Positions 45,922 through 57,247 are shown, counted from the first letter of the stretch. The stretch: 64,000 nucleotides of DNA from Sphingomonadaceae bacterium (GCA_009926135.1 RFPL01000001.1:310001-374000), one strand, 5' to 3'. Program-made: numbers and translations. The notes: generated from the sequence alone by a model not told the origin.

Positions 45922-46576
45922 GGTCAAATCCGAGGGCGGCGAAATCAGCCGGTAGCGGCGCGGCCGCGTGAATCGGCGGCTTGCCCTCACGCTGGATGAT
46001 GAGTTCCGCAGCGTGCAGCATGGTGCGCCGCGCGCCCGAAACAGGTCCAGCGCCATAGACGGGATCGCCCAGCAGCGGCGCGCCAAGCCCGGCCAGGGCA
46101 TGGACGCGGATCTGGTGCGTGCGGCCAGTTTCAGGCCGGAATTCGACCAGGGTCAGACCATCCCGCTCTGCCAGCTTGCGCCAGTGCGTGACCGATGGCT
46201 TGCCCTTCTTTGCAGGGATCATCCGCCAGCCCTTCTCGGCACTGCTGATCTTGGTCAGCGACAGCTCGATCGTGCCTTCATCGCCGTCAACCGGCCCGGC
46301 GACCACGCCAAGATAGACCTTCTCCACCTCGCGCGCCTCGAAGGCGGCGTTGAAGCGCTTGAGCGCCTTGGGATTGCGCGCCATCAGCAGGCAGCCGGAG
46401 GTATCGGTATCCAGCCGGTGAACCGGCACCGGCGAGCGGGCAAAGCCCAGCCGGAACTCGGCCGCGCGGTCTTCGAGGCAGGCGCCGCCGGCGCGGGGGC
46501 GTTCGATCGGCAGGCCCGCGGGCTTGTCGATCACCAGGGCTTCGCCGTCCTCGAACAGGACCGGGATGGGGTTCAT
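45914..46576 (-). CDS. RluA-family pseudouridine synthase
   Basis: The protein has 220 residues. The catalytic motif HRLDTDTSGCLLMARN is present with the nucleophilic Asp, and the partner motif GRTHQIRVH is near the C-terminus. It isomerises uridine in rRNA or tRNA; the family member (RluA, TruC, etc.) is not assignable by eye. The S4 RNA-binding domain of RluC/RluD is absent, consistent with RluA/TruC-like short forms. It overlaps the aminotransferase gene upstream by ATGA. Confidence 0.9.
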   Translation of the reverse strand: MNPIPVLFEDGEALVIDKPAGLPIERPRAGGACLEDRAAEFRLGFARSPVPVHRLDTDTSGCLLMARNPKALKRFNAAFEAREVEKVYLGVVAGPVDGDEGTIELSLTKISSAEKGWRMIPAKKGKPSVTHWRKLAERDGLTLVEFRPETGRTHQIRVHALAGLGAPLLGDPVYGAGPVSGARRTMLHAAELIIQREGKPPIHAAAPLPADFAALGFDHG

Positions 46577-47736
46577 GTCAGCGCCTTTGCAATGCGCCGC
46601 AGCGCTTCCGTAAGTTGATCCTCATCAGCCGCGAAGCTGATCCGGAAGCCGAAGTCTCCCCCAAAGGCCGATGCCGCAACCACGGCAACGCCATGTTCCA
46701 GCAAGTGCAGGCACAGCGCGCCGTCATCGCTGAAGCGCTTCTGCAGCGGGGCCGCGTCCACCATGCAGTAGAACGCCCCTTCCGGTACCGGGGTCGAAAG
46801 GCCCGGTAAGGCATTGATGGCGGAAACGCAAAGGTCGCGCCGCGCGCGGAAGCGCTCGCGCCAGTCAACCAGAAAATCCTGCGGGCCTTCCAGTGCCGCC
46901 ACGGCAGCGGCCTGACTCAGTGAGGCCGGGTTGCCCGACGAATGCGATTGCAGTCGCGCCATGGCCTCAATCAGCCAGGCGGGTCCGGTTGAAACACCGA
47001 TCCTGAGGCCGGTCATCGCATGGCTCTTGGAAACGCCCGAAACGGTCAGCACGCGTTCGGCCAGTCCGGGACAGACGACTGCCAGGGTCGCGTGGGTTCC
47101 CGGCGTGTAGCGCAGCGGGGCATAGATATCGTCGCTCATCACCAGCACCTGGGGGTGCTGCGCCAAGACAGTGCCGAGCGCCTTGAGGTCCTCGGCAGAG
47201 TAGACTGCGCCGGTCGGGTTGCCCGGACTGTTGAGCAGCAGCCAGCGGGTCTGCGGCGTGATCGCTGCCTCAAGCTGATCCGCCGTGATCCGGAACCCGC
47301 CAGCCGCCGTGGTCTTGAGCGGCACTACTTCTGCCCCGGCAAAGCGGGCAATTTCGGGATAGCTGACCCACCACGGCGCCGGTATCAGCACTTCGTCCCC
47401 GGGGTTCAGGGTCGCCAGTAGCGCATGGAAGATCGCCTGCTTGCCCCCGGCGCTGACGATCACGCGGTCGGACGTGGTCTCCAGACCGAGGTCGCGGGCG
47501 AAATGCAGCGCGGCTGCCGCGCGCAGGCGGGCCGTGCCGGCAACCGGAGTGTATTTGGTATCGCCTGCATCAAGTGCGGCGCGCACCGCATCGGCGACAT
47601 GAGCCGGCATCGCAAAGTCCGGCTCGCCCACCGAGAGCGAAATGATGTCGCGTCCTGCCGCCCGCAGCGCGGCGGCGCGGTCCGTCATCGCCGTGGTCTG
47701 GGAAGCGGCAATCCGGGCCAGCGCGGCGGAGATCAC
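46573..47736 (-). CDS. Class I/II aminotransferase (aspartate aminotransferase type)
   Basis: The enzyme has 387 residues and is PLP-dependent. The substrate and cofactor elements are SVGEPDFAMPAHV, NSPGNPTGAVYSAEDL, and VSGVSKSHAMTGLRIG with the PLP lysine. It resembles AspC-like class I enzymes of the thermophilic (1b) group. The exact amino acid specificity is open. It overlaps the pabBC gene upstream and the RluA-family gene downstream by four bases each, forming one operon. Confidence 0.9.
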   Translation of the reverse strand: MISAALARIAASQTTAMTDRAAALRAAGRDIISLSVGEPDFAMPAHVADAVRAALDAGDTKYTPVAGTARLRAAAALHFARDLGLETTSDRVIVSAGGKQAIFHALLATLNPGDEVLIPAPWWVSYPEIARFAGAEVVPLKTTAAGGFRITADQLEAAITPQTRWLLLNSPGNPTGAVYSAEDLKALGTVLAQHPQVLVMSDDIYAPLRYTPGTHATLAVVCPGLAERVLTVSGVSKSHAMTGLRIGVSTGPAWLIEAMARLQSHSSGNPASLSQAAAVAALEGPQDFLVDWRERFRARRDLCVSAINALPGLSTPVPEGAFYCMVDAAPLQKRFSDDGALCLHLLEHGVAVVAASAFGGDFGFRISFAADEDQLTEALRRIAKALT

Positions 47737-49553
47737 GGCAGCAGCCGCGCCGACACCAGTCCGCGCACTGCATTGCCGATCAGGAAGCCATCGGCGAGAT
47801 CGGCCAGCTTCAGCTCTGCCTCAATCGCCCGCCCCGCCTCGATCAACGAGCGGCGCAGCACGCCGGGCAACAGGCCAAGCTGCGCGGGCGGGGTCAATAG
47901 CTTGCCATCGCGCTCGACAAACAGGCTAGTGATGCAGCCTTCGGTAACCAGGCCATCGTCGCGCAGGAACAGGGCATCGACCGCCCCCGCGGTATGGGCG
48001 GCGCGCAGGCCGGCCTGGTAGAACTCGCGGTCAGTGGTCTTGTGGCGCAGCCGCCAGTCCCCGCTATCGACGGGAAGGCGCAGCACGGCCACAGGCGCTT
48101 GATCGGGAAACGGTGCCGGCAGCGGGCTGGTTTCAAGGGCGTAGGCTCCGCTTCGGGCTGCCACGAGACGGACGCGCGATGGTGCATCAGCCTCAAAACA
48201 CAGCGCCTGAATGGCATTGCGCACCGCATGGCGATCAAAGGCAAAGCCCAGCTCGGCCGCGCTGGCCTTGATCCGCTCCAGGTGCAGTTCAAGCAGCGGA
48301 ATGCCCCCGTCCGGCGTAAAGGCCATGGTTTCGATCAGGTCGAACCCGGCGGCCGAAGCCGGGGAAGCGGAACTGCGCACGAAACCTCCCTTCACCAGGC
48401 TCTCGCGCCATTCCGGCAGAGCCTCGGAATCGGCGACAATGGCCGATCCTACCCCAAGTACTGCCGCCCCCTGGTTGTTCTCTACCGGGGTCAGCCGCAG
48501 GGTGCGGATTGCCACATTGAAGGCCGCATCGGAAGTGCCATCGGGCTTGGGCGCGTCGATCCGGCCGATTGCGCCGCAATAAGGGCCGCGCGGATCGCGC
48601 TCCGCTGCGTTGATCAGCTCCATTGCCCGGATCTTGGGTGCGCCGGTGATAGAGCCGCAAGGGAACAGCGCGCGGATCATGTCGGCCGTGCCCTTGCCGG
48701 GTTGAAGGCGGGCGCGGACCGTCGTGACCATCTGGTGGACGGTCGGATAGCTCTCGACCGCAAAGGGGCGATCAACCCGCACTGATCCAGCCTCTGCGAC
48801 CCGGCTCAGGTCATTGCGCAGCAGGTCGACGATCATCAGGTTCTCGGCCCGGTCCTTGACCGATCCGGACAGTTCGGCAGCCAGGGCCGCGTCCTGTGCC
48901 GCATCGCGGCCGCGGGGGCGGGTGCCCTTCATTGGCTTGACCGTGGCCGCGCCGTCCTTTTCGGCAAAGAACAGCTCGGGCGAGAAGCTCAGCAACCAGT
49001 GCGACCCGTCGAATACCACGCCGCCATAGCCCGCCCCCGCCGCCGGACGCAGCGCCTTGTAGATCGCCAGCGGCTCGCCGCGCCAGGTGCCGGTCAGCGG
49101 AAAGGTCAGGTTGGCCTGATAGATGTCGCCAGCGGCAATGGCTGCCTGCAGTGCCGCGAAGACCTGCGAATAGGCTCCCGCGCTGACGGCTGGGTCCAGC
49201 GGGCCGATCCGGGCGGGGCCGCTTCCGCCGTTTTCGGTGAGCCAGTCAGGCACCGCATCCTCAGCAATTTCGGCATAATCGGCAAAGGCCCCGAACCAGA
49301 CCAGCGGACCATTGGCACCGGTGCGCGCCGCTGCCAGCGAGGTCAGCCGCTCTTCCAGCGCAAGGCCTGCCTCGTAGGCAATGTAGCCAGCCAGGTGATG
49401 CCCGGCGGCGCGCAACACTTCGATCCGGTCCAGCGCCGGCGAAACGTCCTCCGCGCGGCGGGCGATGACCAGTTCGACCGGATCGCGATAGAGCCGCGCC
49501 GGACTGGCGCCAGTGCCGCGGGCGTCATCGAGCAGGATAAAGGGGCTGTTCAT
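47733..49553 (-). CDS. pabB: Aminodeoxychorismate synthase component I fused to ADC lyase (PabB-PabC)
   Basis: The fusion has 606 residues. The N-terminal part (to about 370) is the chorismate-using PabB domain, with MKGTRPRGRD, DLLRNDLSRV and PCGSITGAPKIRAME active-site stretches. The C-terminal part (from FDLIETMAFTPDGGIP) is a class IV aminotransferase-fold ADC lyase with the PLP lysine in RHKTTDREFY. It makes p-aminobenzoate for folate in two consecutive steps. The glutaminase subunit (PabA) is not in the window. It opens the pabBC-aminotransferase-RluA-arfB operon. Confidence 0.93.
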   Translation of the reverse strand: MNSPFILLDDARGTGASPARLYRDPVELVIARRAEDVSPALDRIEVLRAAGHHLAGYIAYEAGLALEERLTSLAAARTGANGPLVWFGAFADYAEIAEDAVPDWLTENGGSGPARIGPLDPAVSAGAYSQVFAALQAAIAAGDIYQANLTFPLTGTWRGEPLAIYKALRPAAGAGYGGVVFDGSHWLLSFSPELFFAEKDGAATVKPMKGTRPRGRDAAQDAALAAELSGSVKDRAENLMIVDLLRNDLSRVAEAGSVRVDRPFAVESYPTVHQMVTTVRARLQPGKGTADMIRALFPCGSITGAPKIRAMELINAAERDPRGPYCGAIGRIDAPKPDGTSDAAFNVAIRTLRLTPVENNQGAAVLGVGSAIVADSEALPEWRESLVKGGFVRSSASPASAAGFDLIETMAFTPDGGIPLLELHLERIKASAAELGFAFDRHAVRNAIQALCFEADAPSRVRLVAARSGAYALETSPLPAPFPDQAPVAVLRLPVDSGDWRLRHKTTDREFYQAGLRAAHTAGAVDALFLRDDGLVTEGCITSLFVERDGKLLTPPAQLGLLPGVLRRSLIEAGRAIEAELKLADLADGFLIGNAVRGLVSARLLP

Positions 49554-49657
49554 GCCGGGCTGCTTCTAACCGGGTCCGGCTTTCCATGCAAAATCGTACT
49601 CGCCGCGAAGCCTAGGTAGTTCTATCTGAATTCGAGTCGCATTTTCAGGAGCATGAC

Positions 49658-51232
<1,575 letters not shown>

Positions 51233-51332
51233 GCATCCGTCGATTGCAGTACCCCACCGGTCGAAGACAGCACTCGCCGCGCCGGCTTGTCGCGCAGGCG
51301 CGCGGTTCGATTTTGTTCGGATGGGGATGCCG

Positions 51333-53984
51333 ATGACCTGGAAGTTGACTGCCGCCGCTGCACTGGCCCTCTCGATCAATGCGCCCGTGCTGGCGCAATC
51401 CGTGGCCACGCCCGCGCCCGCAGTGCCGGCCGGCAAGCTTACCGGCCAGGTCCAGCCGCAGGCGTACCGGATCGACCTGACCATCGACCCATCGCAAGAG
51501 CGCTTTTCAGGCAAGGTCGAGATTGATGCGACGCTGAAGGCGGCGAGCAGCACCGTCGATCTGCACTGGCGCGACATGGACCTGCGCTCGGTTGAAGTGC
51601 TGGCCGGGGGCAAGGTGCTGAAGCCGAACTGGCAGCAGATTGACGCGACCGGCGTGGGCCGCCTGACCTTTGCCGAGCCGGTCCCGGCCGGTGCAGTGAC
51701 CTTCCGCTTTGCCTATGACGCACCGTTCCAGACCGCCCCCGCCGGACTGTTCCGGGTCAAGGTGGGCAGTGACTGGTATGCCTGGACGCAGCTGGAATCG
51801 ATCGACGGGCGCGGGGTCTTCCCGAGCTTCGACGAACCCGGGTTCAAGACGCCCTTCACGGTTACCTTGCGCACGCCACCGGGACAGACCGCGGTCAGCA
51901 ATGCCCCGCAGATCGGGGTCACCCGCGAAAGCGGGATGGACGTCCATACCTTTGCCCCCACGCTGCCACTGCCGACCTACCTGATTGCGGCCATGGTCGG
52001 GCCGTTTGCCGTAGTCGAAGGCACGGTCCCACCGACCCCGCAGCGCCAGAAGCCGCTGCCGCTGCGGATCATTTCGCCAAAGCCGAACGCCGACAAGCTG
52101 GCCTTTGCGCTGGAAGGTTCGAAGGAAGTGGTCCGCCTGCTGGAGGGCTATTTCAACGAATCCTTCCCTTATCCGAAGCTGGACCAGATCACCTCGCCGA
52201 TCATGCCGGGGGCGATGGAGAACGCCGGGGCCGATCTCTACAACGATGCCCTGCTGGTGATGGATGAGAAGGCCACGACCAGCCAGAAGCGCAGCTTCGG
52301 CATGGTCGTCAGCCATGAACTCGCGCACCAGTGGTTCGGCGATCTCGTTACCCCGGCTTGGTGGGACGATATCTGGCTGAACGAGAGCTTCGCTAACTGG
52401 ATGGGCTTCCGCATCGGCGATGCCTGGCGGCCCGCGCTCAACATCCGCGCCGGGGCCGTGCAGGAAGGCTTCGAAGCGATGCGCACCGATGCGCTTGTTG
52501 CCGGCCGCCCGATCCGCCAGCCGATCGAGACCAACTCGCAGATCGACGAGGCGTTCGATTCGATCACTTATGGCAAGGGCGGCCACGTGGTGGCGATGAT
52601 CGCCGGCTACATGGGCGACGACAAGTTCCGCGACGGCGTGCGCCGCTACATGGCCGCGCACCGCTATCGCAATGCCACCAGCACCGAGTTCTTCGGTGCC
52701 ATGGCCGAAGCTTCGGGTGATGCCCGGATCGTTCCCGCGATGCAGAGCTTCACGGACCAGCAAGGCGTGCCGCTGTTGACCTTCGCCCGTTCTGGCACTG
52801 GACGCGGCTGGCAAGTCAGCCAGAGCCGCTATGCCCGGCTTGGCACCACGGCCCCGCAAACCCGCTGGGGCGTGCCGCTATGCCTGCGCACCACTGGCGC
52901 GGCGCGGCAGTGCCAGTTGCTGACCGAAGGCAACGCAACGATCAGTTACAAGGGCAAGGGCGCGCTGGTGCCCAATGCGGGCGGGACCGGCTATTACCGC
53001 TTCGAGCTGCCCGCTGCCGAGTGGGACAAGCTGATCGCCGCGGCAGATCGGCTTCCCGGCAGCGAGGCGCAGGCCCTGGCGGATTCGCTCGACGCCAGCT
53101 TCCAGGCCGGCCGTGCTACGCCCGCCCAGCTGGTCGCGGCGGCGCGCAAGATCGTGCTGCAGCGTGACAGCTATGCCAATGGAACCGGGGTGGCGGCGCT
53201 TGCTGGCTATGCCGATGCCGGGTTCCTGGATGATGCCGGCAAGGCTGGGTTCCAGCGGCTGGTCAATCAGCTCTATGCCCCGCGGCTCAAGCAGTTGGGC
53301 TTCGATCCGCGCGCCGGGGCCTATGCCGGGCACGACCCGGAAGAAACGCAGCGCCGCCAGCAGGCGGTGAATTACCTCGTCCGCAAGGGCGGCGATGCGG
53401 CGCTTCGCGCCAAGCTGCTGGTGGCGACACGGGCCTGGGTGGCGGGTGAGCGGCAGGCGCTTGATGGCGCCTGGTTTGGACCCGGTCTTGCGGCGCTGGT
53501 CGAGGATGGCGGGCTGGCGGCGGCAAAGGATCTGGCCGATCGGGCGCTTGGCTCGACCGATCCGGTCTTCCGCCCGGCGGCACTCAACGCAGTGGGCAGC
53601 TCGGGTCAGCCAGTGATCGGTCGCTGGGTGCTGGAGCAGTTCCAGGACAGCCGCCTGCGGACGAGCGAGCGGCAGGGCCTGATCCGCAGCGTGGTTGCCA
53701 GCGGCGGGACCCGCGATCTCGGTTGGGACTGGCTCAAGACCAATTACGATGCGCTGGCGAACAGCGGGGGCGGGATCTTCTTCGCGTCGCGCCTGCCGGC
53801 GATGGTCGCGGGCTATTGCTCGGCGGCGCGCGCGGACGAGATCGCCAGCCTGCTGCGGCCCAAGCTGCAGGGCAAGACCGGCGCGCTCGGCCTGGAGCGC
53901 TCGATCGAGCGGGTCCGTTCGTGCGGCGTGCTGAAAGATGCGCGCGGGGCAGAGCTTTCGGCGGTGCTGGCGAAGATCAAGTAA
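51333..53984 (+). CDS. M1 family metallo-aminopeptidase, secreted
   Basis: The enzyme has 883 residues. A signal peptide (MTWKLTAAAALALSINAPVLAQ) directs it to the periplasm. The aminopeptidase GAMEN motif is at 293-297 and the zinc motif HELAH at 328-332, followed by WLNESFANW with the third ligand. The ERAP1-like C-terminal helical domain makes up the last 400 residues. ATG 51333 is preferred; ATGs at 51321 and 51327 are nearby alternatives. It probably trims peptides for uptake. Confidence 0.93.
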   Translation: MTWKLTAAAALALSINAPVLAQSVATPAPAVPAGKLTGQVQPQAYRIDLTIDPSQERFSGKVEIDATLKAASSTVDLHWRDMDLRSVEVLAGGKVLKPNWQQIDATGVGRLTFAEPVPAGAVTFRFAYDAPFQTAPAGLFRVKVGSDWYAWTQLESIDGRGVFPSFDEPGFKTPFTVTLRTPPGQTAVSNAPQIGVTRESGMDVHTFAPTLPLPTYLIAAMVGPFAVVEGTVPPTPQRQKPLPLRIISPKPNADKLAFALEGSKEVVRLLEGYFNESFPYPKLDQITSPIMPGAMENAGADLYNDALLVMDEKATTSQKRSFGMVVSHELAHQWFGDLVTPAWWDDIWLNESFANWMGFRIGDAWRPALNIRAGAVQEGFEAMRTDALVAGRPIRQPIETNSQIDEAFDSITYGKGGHVVAMIAGYMGDDKFRDGVRRYMAAHRYRNATSTEFFGAMAEASGDARIVPAMQSFTDQQGVPLLTFARSGTGRGWQVSQSRYARLGTTAPQTRWGVPLCLRTTGAARQCQLLTEGNATISYKGKGALVPNAGGTGYYRFELPAAEWDKLIAAADRLPGSEAQALADSLDASFQAGRATPAQLVAAARKIVLQRDSYANGTGVAALAGYADAGFLDDAGKAGFQRLVNQLYAPRLKQLGFDPRAGAYAGHDPEETQRRQQAVNYLVRKGGDAALRAKLLVATRAWVAGERQALDGAWFGPGLAALVEDGGLAAAKDLADRALGSTDPVFRPAALNAVGSSGQPVIGRWVLEQFQDSRLRTSERQGLIRSVVASGGTRDLGWDWLKTNYDALANSGGGIFFASRLPAMVAGYCSAARADEIASLLRPKLQGKTGALGLERSIERVRSCGVLKDARGAELSAVLAKIK

Positions 53985-55377
53985 AGGGCAGGGTCAGGCT
54001 GGCTGTCAGGCCGGCCGCCTTGTCTGTGCTTGCAGCACGGTTCGTCAGGGTCAGGCTGCCGCCGTGCTGCTCGGCAATAGCGCGGGCGAGGGTCAGGCCC
54101 AGGCCGGCCCCGCCGGTGCCGCGATTGCGCGATGGATCGCCACGCGTGAAGGGCTCCAGCATCCGGGCGAGATCGTCATCGGGGATGCCGGGACCATCGT
54201 CTTCGACCGTGATGGTCACGTTGCCCGGCTGACGGCTCAGACCGACGCGAGCTGCCCCGCCGCCGTGACGCAGGGCATTGCTGACGAGATTGCGCAAGGC
54301 ACGGCGCAGCCAGGTGGGGCGCAGGGCCAGGGTCATCCGCTCGGCTGCGGCAAAGGTCACGGGTTCGCCCATATCCTCGAATTCTTCGACCACTTGGGCA
54401 GTTAGCGCGGTGAGGTCGGTCATTTCCAACGGGTCGCCCGGCCGGCCGACCCGGGCCAGCGACAGGATGTCATCCAGGCTGCGGGCGATGTCATCAATCG
54501 TGGCGGCCATGCGCGCGCGCTGGGTCTCGTCCTCGACCGATTCTATCCGCACCCGCAGCGCCGCCAGCGGCGTCTTCAGGTCATGCCCGATTGCACCCAG
54601 CATCACGTTCTTTTCATCCAGCAGCGCGGCGATCCGCGCTTCCAGTGCATTGTGCGCGGTAATCAACTGCTGGACGTCGGCCGGTCCGACGGGGACCATC
54701 GGATTGCTGGCATCGCGGGTTGCCGCGAAGTGGTCCACCCGCCGGGTCAGCGCTTTCAAGGGCCGGGTCAGCCGTTGCAGGATCAAGGCAATCGCGCCGA
54801 CCAGCAAGGCATAGATCACCAGCGTCTGGATCAGCAGTCCCAGCAAGGGACGGCCCGGCGGGGGCGGCACCAGCACCCGCGCGACGGCCCAGGGCGCGGC
54901 GGCATCCCGGCGCACGGCGGCGATGATCACGGTCTCGGGCAGGCGACCATTGCCGCCGCGCCGCAGCCGTCGTTCAAGGCGCCGCTGGGTAATCGGATCG
55001 GCGCCGGCGTCGCGGCGCAGGATCTGGATGGACTCGAGCGTAATGCCCTGGTTGGCGAAGATCGTGCGCAGCGTTGCTTCCTGCTCGGCCAGCCGCAGGT
55101 CCTGGGGCTGGATCGCCGGCGCGGAAGATTCGCGCGTGCCTGAGAAAGCCTGTGCCATCGTTGCGACAGGTGGCCGGCGGAAACGCCGAGGGATGGCCTC
55201 GTCATCGTCGCGCAGGGCGCCATAGAGCTGGAAAGCAACGGTATGCAGCAGCGCCGCCTCGCGCCGTTCGGCCTGGGCCCGGTACAGCAAGGTGGCGTTG
55301 ATCCCCTGGCCGAGCAGCAGTGCCAGCGCCACTGCCAGCAGCAATTGCCCCTGCAGGCTGCGCGGCCACAGGCGCAT
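53977..55377 (-). CDS. Sensor histidine kinase
   Basis: The kinase has 466 residues. Membrane helices near 9-28 and 180-200 enclose a periplasmic sensor region of about 150 residues with arginine-rich turns. A HAMP segment (RLTRPLKALTRRVDHF), the phosphoacceptor GHDLKTPLAALRV (histidine near 264) and the ATP-binding N, G1 and G2 boxes (LRNLVSNALRHG, DDGPGIPDDDL, GLGLTLARAI) follow. It is the third gene of the EF-hand/response regulator/kinase operon. The signal is unknown. Confidence 0.92.
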   Translation of the reverse strand: MRLWPRSLQGQLLLAVALALLLGQGINATLLYRAQAERREAALLHTVAFQLYGALRDDDEAIPRRFRRPPVATMAQAFSGTRESSAPAIQPQDLRLAEQEATLRTIFANQGITLESIQILRRDAGADPITQRRLERRLRRGGNGRLPETVIIAAVRRDAAAPWAVARVLVPPPPGRPLLGLLIQTLVIYALLVGAIALILQRLTRPLKALTRRVDHFAATRDASNPMVPVGPADVQQLITAHNALEARIAALLDEKNVMLGAIGHDLKTPLAALRVRIESVEDETQRARMAATIDDIARSLDDILSLARVGRPGDPLEMTDLTALTAQVVEEFEDMGEPVTFAAAERMTLALRPTWLRRALRNLVSNALRHGGGAARVGLSRQPGNVTITVEDDGPGIPDDDLARMLEPFTRGDPSRNRGTGGAGLGLTLARAIAEQHGGSLTLTNRAASTDKAAGLTASLTLPFT

Positions 55378-55380
55378 GGC

Positions 55381-56112
55381 TCAGGCCCCGGGGCGCACGC
55401 GGCGCACTTCGGCCGCGAGCATGTAACCCCCGCCCCAGACCGTCTGGATCAGCGCCGGGTTGCGGCTGTCCACTTCGATCTTGCGGCGCAGGCGGCTGAC
55501 CTGGTTGTCAACCGCGCGGTCAAACAGGTGCGCTTCGCGGCCCTGCACCAGGTCGAGCAGCCGGTCGCGGTCCAGGACCTGACGCGGGTGTTCCAGGAAA
55601 GCCAGCAACAAGCGGAACTCGACCGAGGAGATCGAGACCATGGCACCATCAGGCGCAGTCAGGCGGCGCTTCAAGGGATCGAGCCGCCAGCCTTCGAATT
55701 CCAGCAGTTCGTCTTCGGCGGCCGGCGGGCTGCCCTTGGCGACCCGGCGCAGGACCGAGCGGATCCGGGCAACCAGTTCGCGCGGATCGAAGGGTTTGAC
55801 CACGTAATCGTCAGCCCCGATTTCGAGGCCGACGATGCGATCGGTCGCTTCGCCGCGCGCGGTCAGCAGGATCACGGGAACGGCCAGCGCCTCGCCGATA
55901 TGGCGGCACAGCGACAAGCCGTCTTCACCCGGCATCATGACGTCGAGCAGGACCAGGTCGGGCCGGCCATCGCGCAGGCGGCTGCGCGCCTCGGCCGCGC
56001 TGGCAGCCTGGACTACGGCAAACCCCTGGCGCGAAAGGTACTCGGCCAGGGGCTCGCGCAGATCCGGCTCATCATCGACAAGCAATAGGCGAGTGGCGGA
56101 TGCAGCATCCAT
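55381..56112 (-). CDS. OmpR-type response regulator
   Basis: The protein has 243 residues. The receiver domain has the acidic pocket LLVDDEPDL, phosphorylated Asp in LVLLDVMMPGEDG, the switch LLTARGEA, and lysine in DDYVVKPFDP. The winged-helix effector shows SSVEFRLLLAFLEHPRQVLDRDRLLDLV and DNQVSRLRRKIE, contacting direct repeats in DNA. It starts 8 bases after the EF-hand gene stop and its 3' end adjoins the kinase. It presumably regulates this operon or other cell envelope genes. Confidence 0.94.
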   Translation of the reverse strand: MDAASATRLLLVDDEPDLREPLAEYLSRQGFAVVQAASAAEARSRLRDGRPDLVLLDVMMPGEDGLSLCRHIGEALAVPVILLTARGEATDRIVGLEIGADDYVVKPFDPRELVARIRSVLRRVAKGSPPAAEDELLEFEGWRLDPLKRRLTAPDGAMVSISSVEFRLLLAFLEHPRQVLDRDRLLDLVQGREAHLFDRAVDNQVSRLRRKIEVDSRNPALIQTVWGGGYMLAAEVRRVRPGA

Positions 56113-56120
56113 TCGCGGAA

Positions 56121-56690
56121 TCAGTGGCCTTCGTGGCCGGTCTTGTCACCGGCGGCGTGCATGCCGCGCATGTGCTCGCGCATCTTGGCGCGGGCGGCCT
56201 TGCGCTCCTCGGGAGTGACGGTGCCATCCTTGTTGGCGTCCATCATCTCAAAGTGCTTGCCCTGAGCGGCCAGGAACTCATCGCGCGAAATCGCGCCATC
56301 CTTGTTGGCATCGGCCATACGGGCCATCATGCCCATGCCGGCATCGTGACCACCATCGCCGCCCATCTTGCCTGGACCACGATGACCTTCGGCCATGCCT
56401 TCGCGCTTCGGGCGGCCGGCGGCGAATTCCTCCGGCGAGAGCTTGCCGTCCTTGTTCGCATCCATTTGGGCAAAGTGCTCGGACTCGCGCGCTGCGCGAT
56501 CGGCCTGGTCAAGCTTGCCATCCTTGTTGACGTCCATCCGCGCGAACATCTCGGCGGCGCGGGCCTGGGCATCGGCCTTGGTCATGTTGGCTTGCGGACC
56601 GGGCGCGGGGGCCGGCTGGGCCAGCAGGATGGCGGGGATCGCGGCAAGTGCCATGGCGGCGAGCGCCGAGGTGCGGTTGATCTTGGTCAT
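56121..56690 (-). CDS. Exported EF-hand calcium-binding protein with four loops
   Basis: The protein has 189 residues. A signal peptide (residues 1-25, ending ILLAQP) precedes four canonical EF-hand loops: DVNKDGKLDQAD (53-64), DANKDGKLSPEE (77-88), DANKDGAISRDE (127-138) and DANKDGTVTPEE (151-162). Loop 1 ends in Asp rather than Glu; the other loops have the full set of ligands. A histidine- and glycine-rich linker (100-122) separates the two pairs. It heads the operon with a response regulator and a kinase, so it may buffer or sense divalent ions in the periplasm. Confidence 0.88.
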   Translation of the reverse strand: MTKINRTSALAAMALAAIPAILLAQPAPAPGPQANMTKADAQARAAEMFARMDVNKDGKLDQADRAARESEHFAQMDANKDGKLSPEEFAAGRPKREGMAEGHRGPGKMGGDGGHDAGMGMMARMADANKDGAISRDEFLAAQGKHFEMMDANKDGTVTPEERKAARAKMREHMRGMHAAGDKTGHEGH

Positions 56691-56790
56691 CGGGTCAAAA
56701 CTCCATCCACTCAGGGTGACGCCGCGCCGGGACACGAGAAGGGGAAGACGAACCCGGTCGCAGCGTCATCCACACCGGATAGCCACCCTT

Positions 56791-56838
56791 TGTCGCGCCA
56801 TTATGCCTGAACAGAGCAGAACTGTCGCCAATTGTCGC
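56791..56838. promoter_or_regulatory. TGTCGC repeats upstream of the EF-hand operon
   Basis: TGTCGC occurs at 56791, 56823 and 56833, and the last two have a ten-base period. This direct-repeat layout is how OmpR-type regulators bind. The repeats are about 100-150 bases upstream of the EF-hand start codon and read in the opposite sense. They could equally serve no regulatory role. Confidence 0.35.
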
Positions 56839-56878
56839 AAGATCGCGTCGCCGTTCACCGCGGCGCAAGCCAGCGGGC

Positions 56879-57247
56879 TCAGCCCATCACGAAGGCGTTG
56901 AGCTTGTTCCCGTCAGGATCACGGAAATATCCCGCATAGAACCCTTCGCCGCGCGGCCCTGGCGCACCCTCATCGGTTCCGCCATTGGCCATGGCGATGG
57001 CATAGAGCCGGTCTACCTGTTCCTTGTCCTTCGCCTCAAAGGCCACCATCACCCCGTTGCCGACCGTGGCGGCCTGGCCGTCATAAGGCTTGGTCACGGC
57101 GATCCCGGCCGGGCCGCCCGGCGTGCCCCAGGCGATGAAGGTTTCAAACTCCATCATCCGCGGCGTATCCATTTCGGCTGCCAGCGCATCATAGAACTTG
57201 GCTGCGCGTGGCAGGTCATTGGTGCCGACGGTGACATAGCCGATCAT
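56879..57247 (-). CDS. VOC family protein (glyoxalase/bleomycin-resistance type)
   Basis: The protein has 122 residues. It begins MIGYVTVGTNDLPRAAKFYDALAAEMD at ATG 57247, with an AAGGAG ribosome binding site, and ends with the family signature GEGFYAGYFRDPDGNKLNAF. It is a small single-domain vicinal-oxygen-chelate protein and is of the PhnB/glyoxalase type. It could bind metal and a small molecule. The substrate is unknown. Confidence 0.88.
   Translation of the reverse strand: MIGYVTVGTNDLPRAAKFYDALAAEMDTPRMMEFETFIAWGTPGGPAGIAVTKPYDGQAATVGNGVMVAFEAKDKEQVDRLYAIAMANGGTDEGAPGPRGEGFYAGYFRDPDGNKLNAFVMG

Noticed and set aside
51233..51332. Longer M1 peptidase start at 51189
   Set aside because: It would begin inside the DUF853 gene and bury the signal peptide that starts at 51333.
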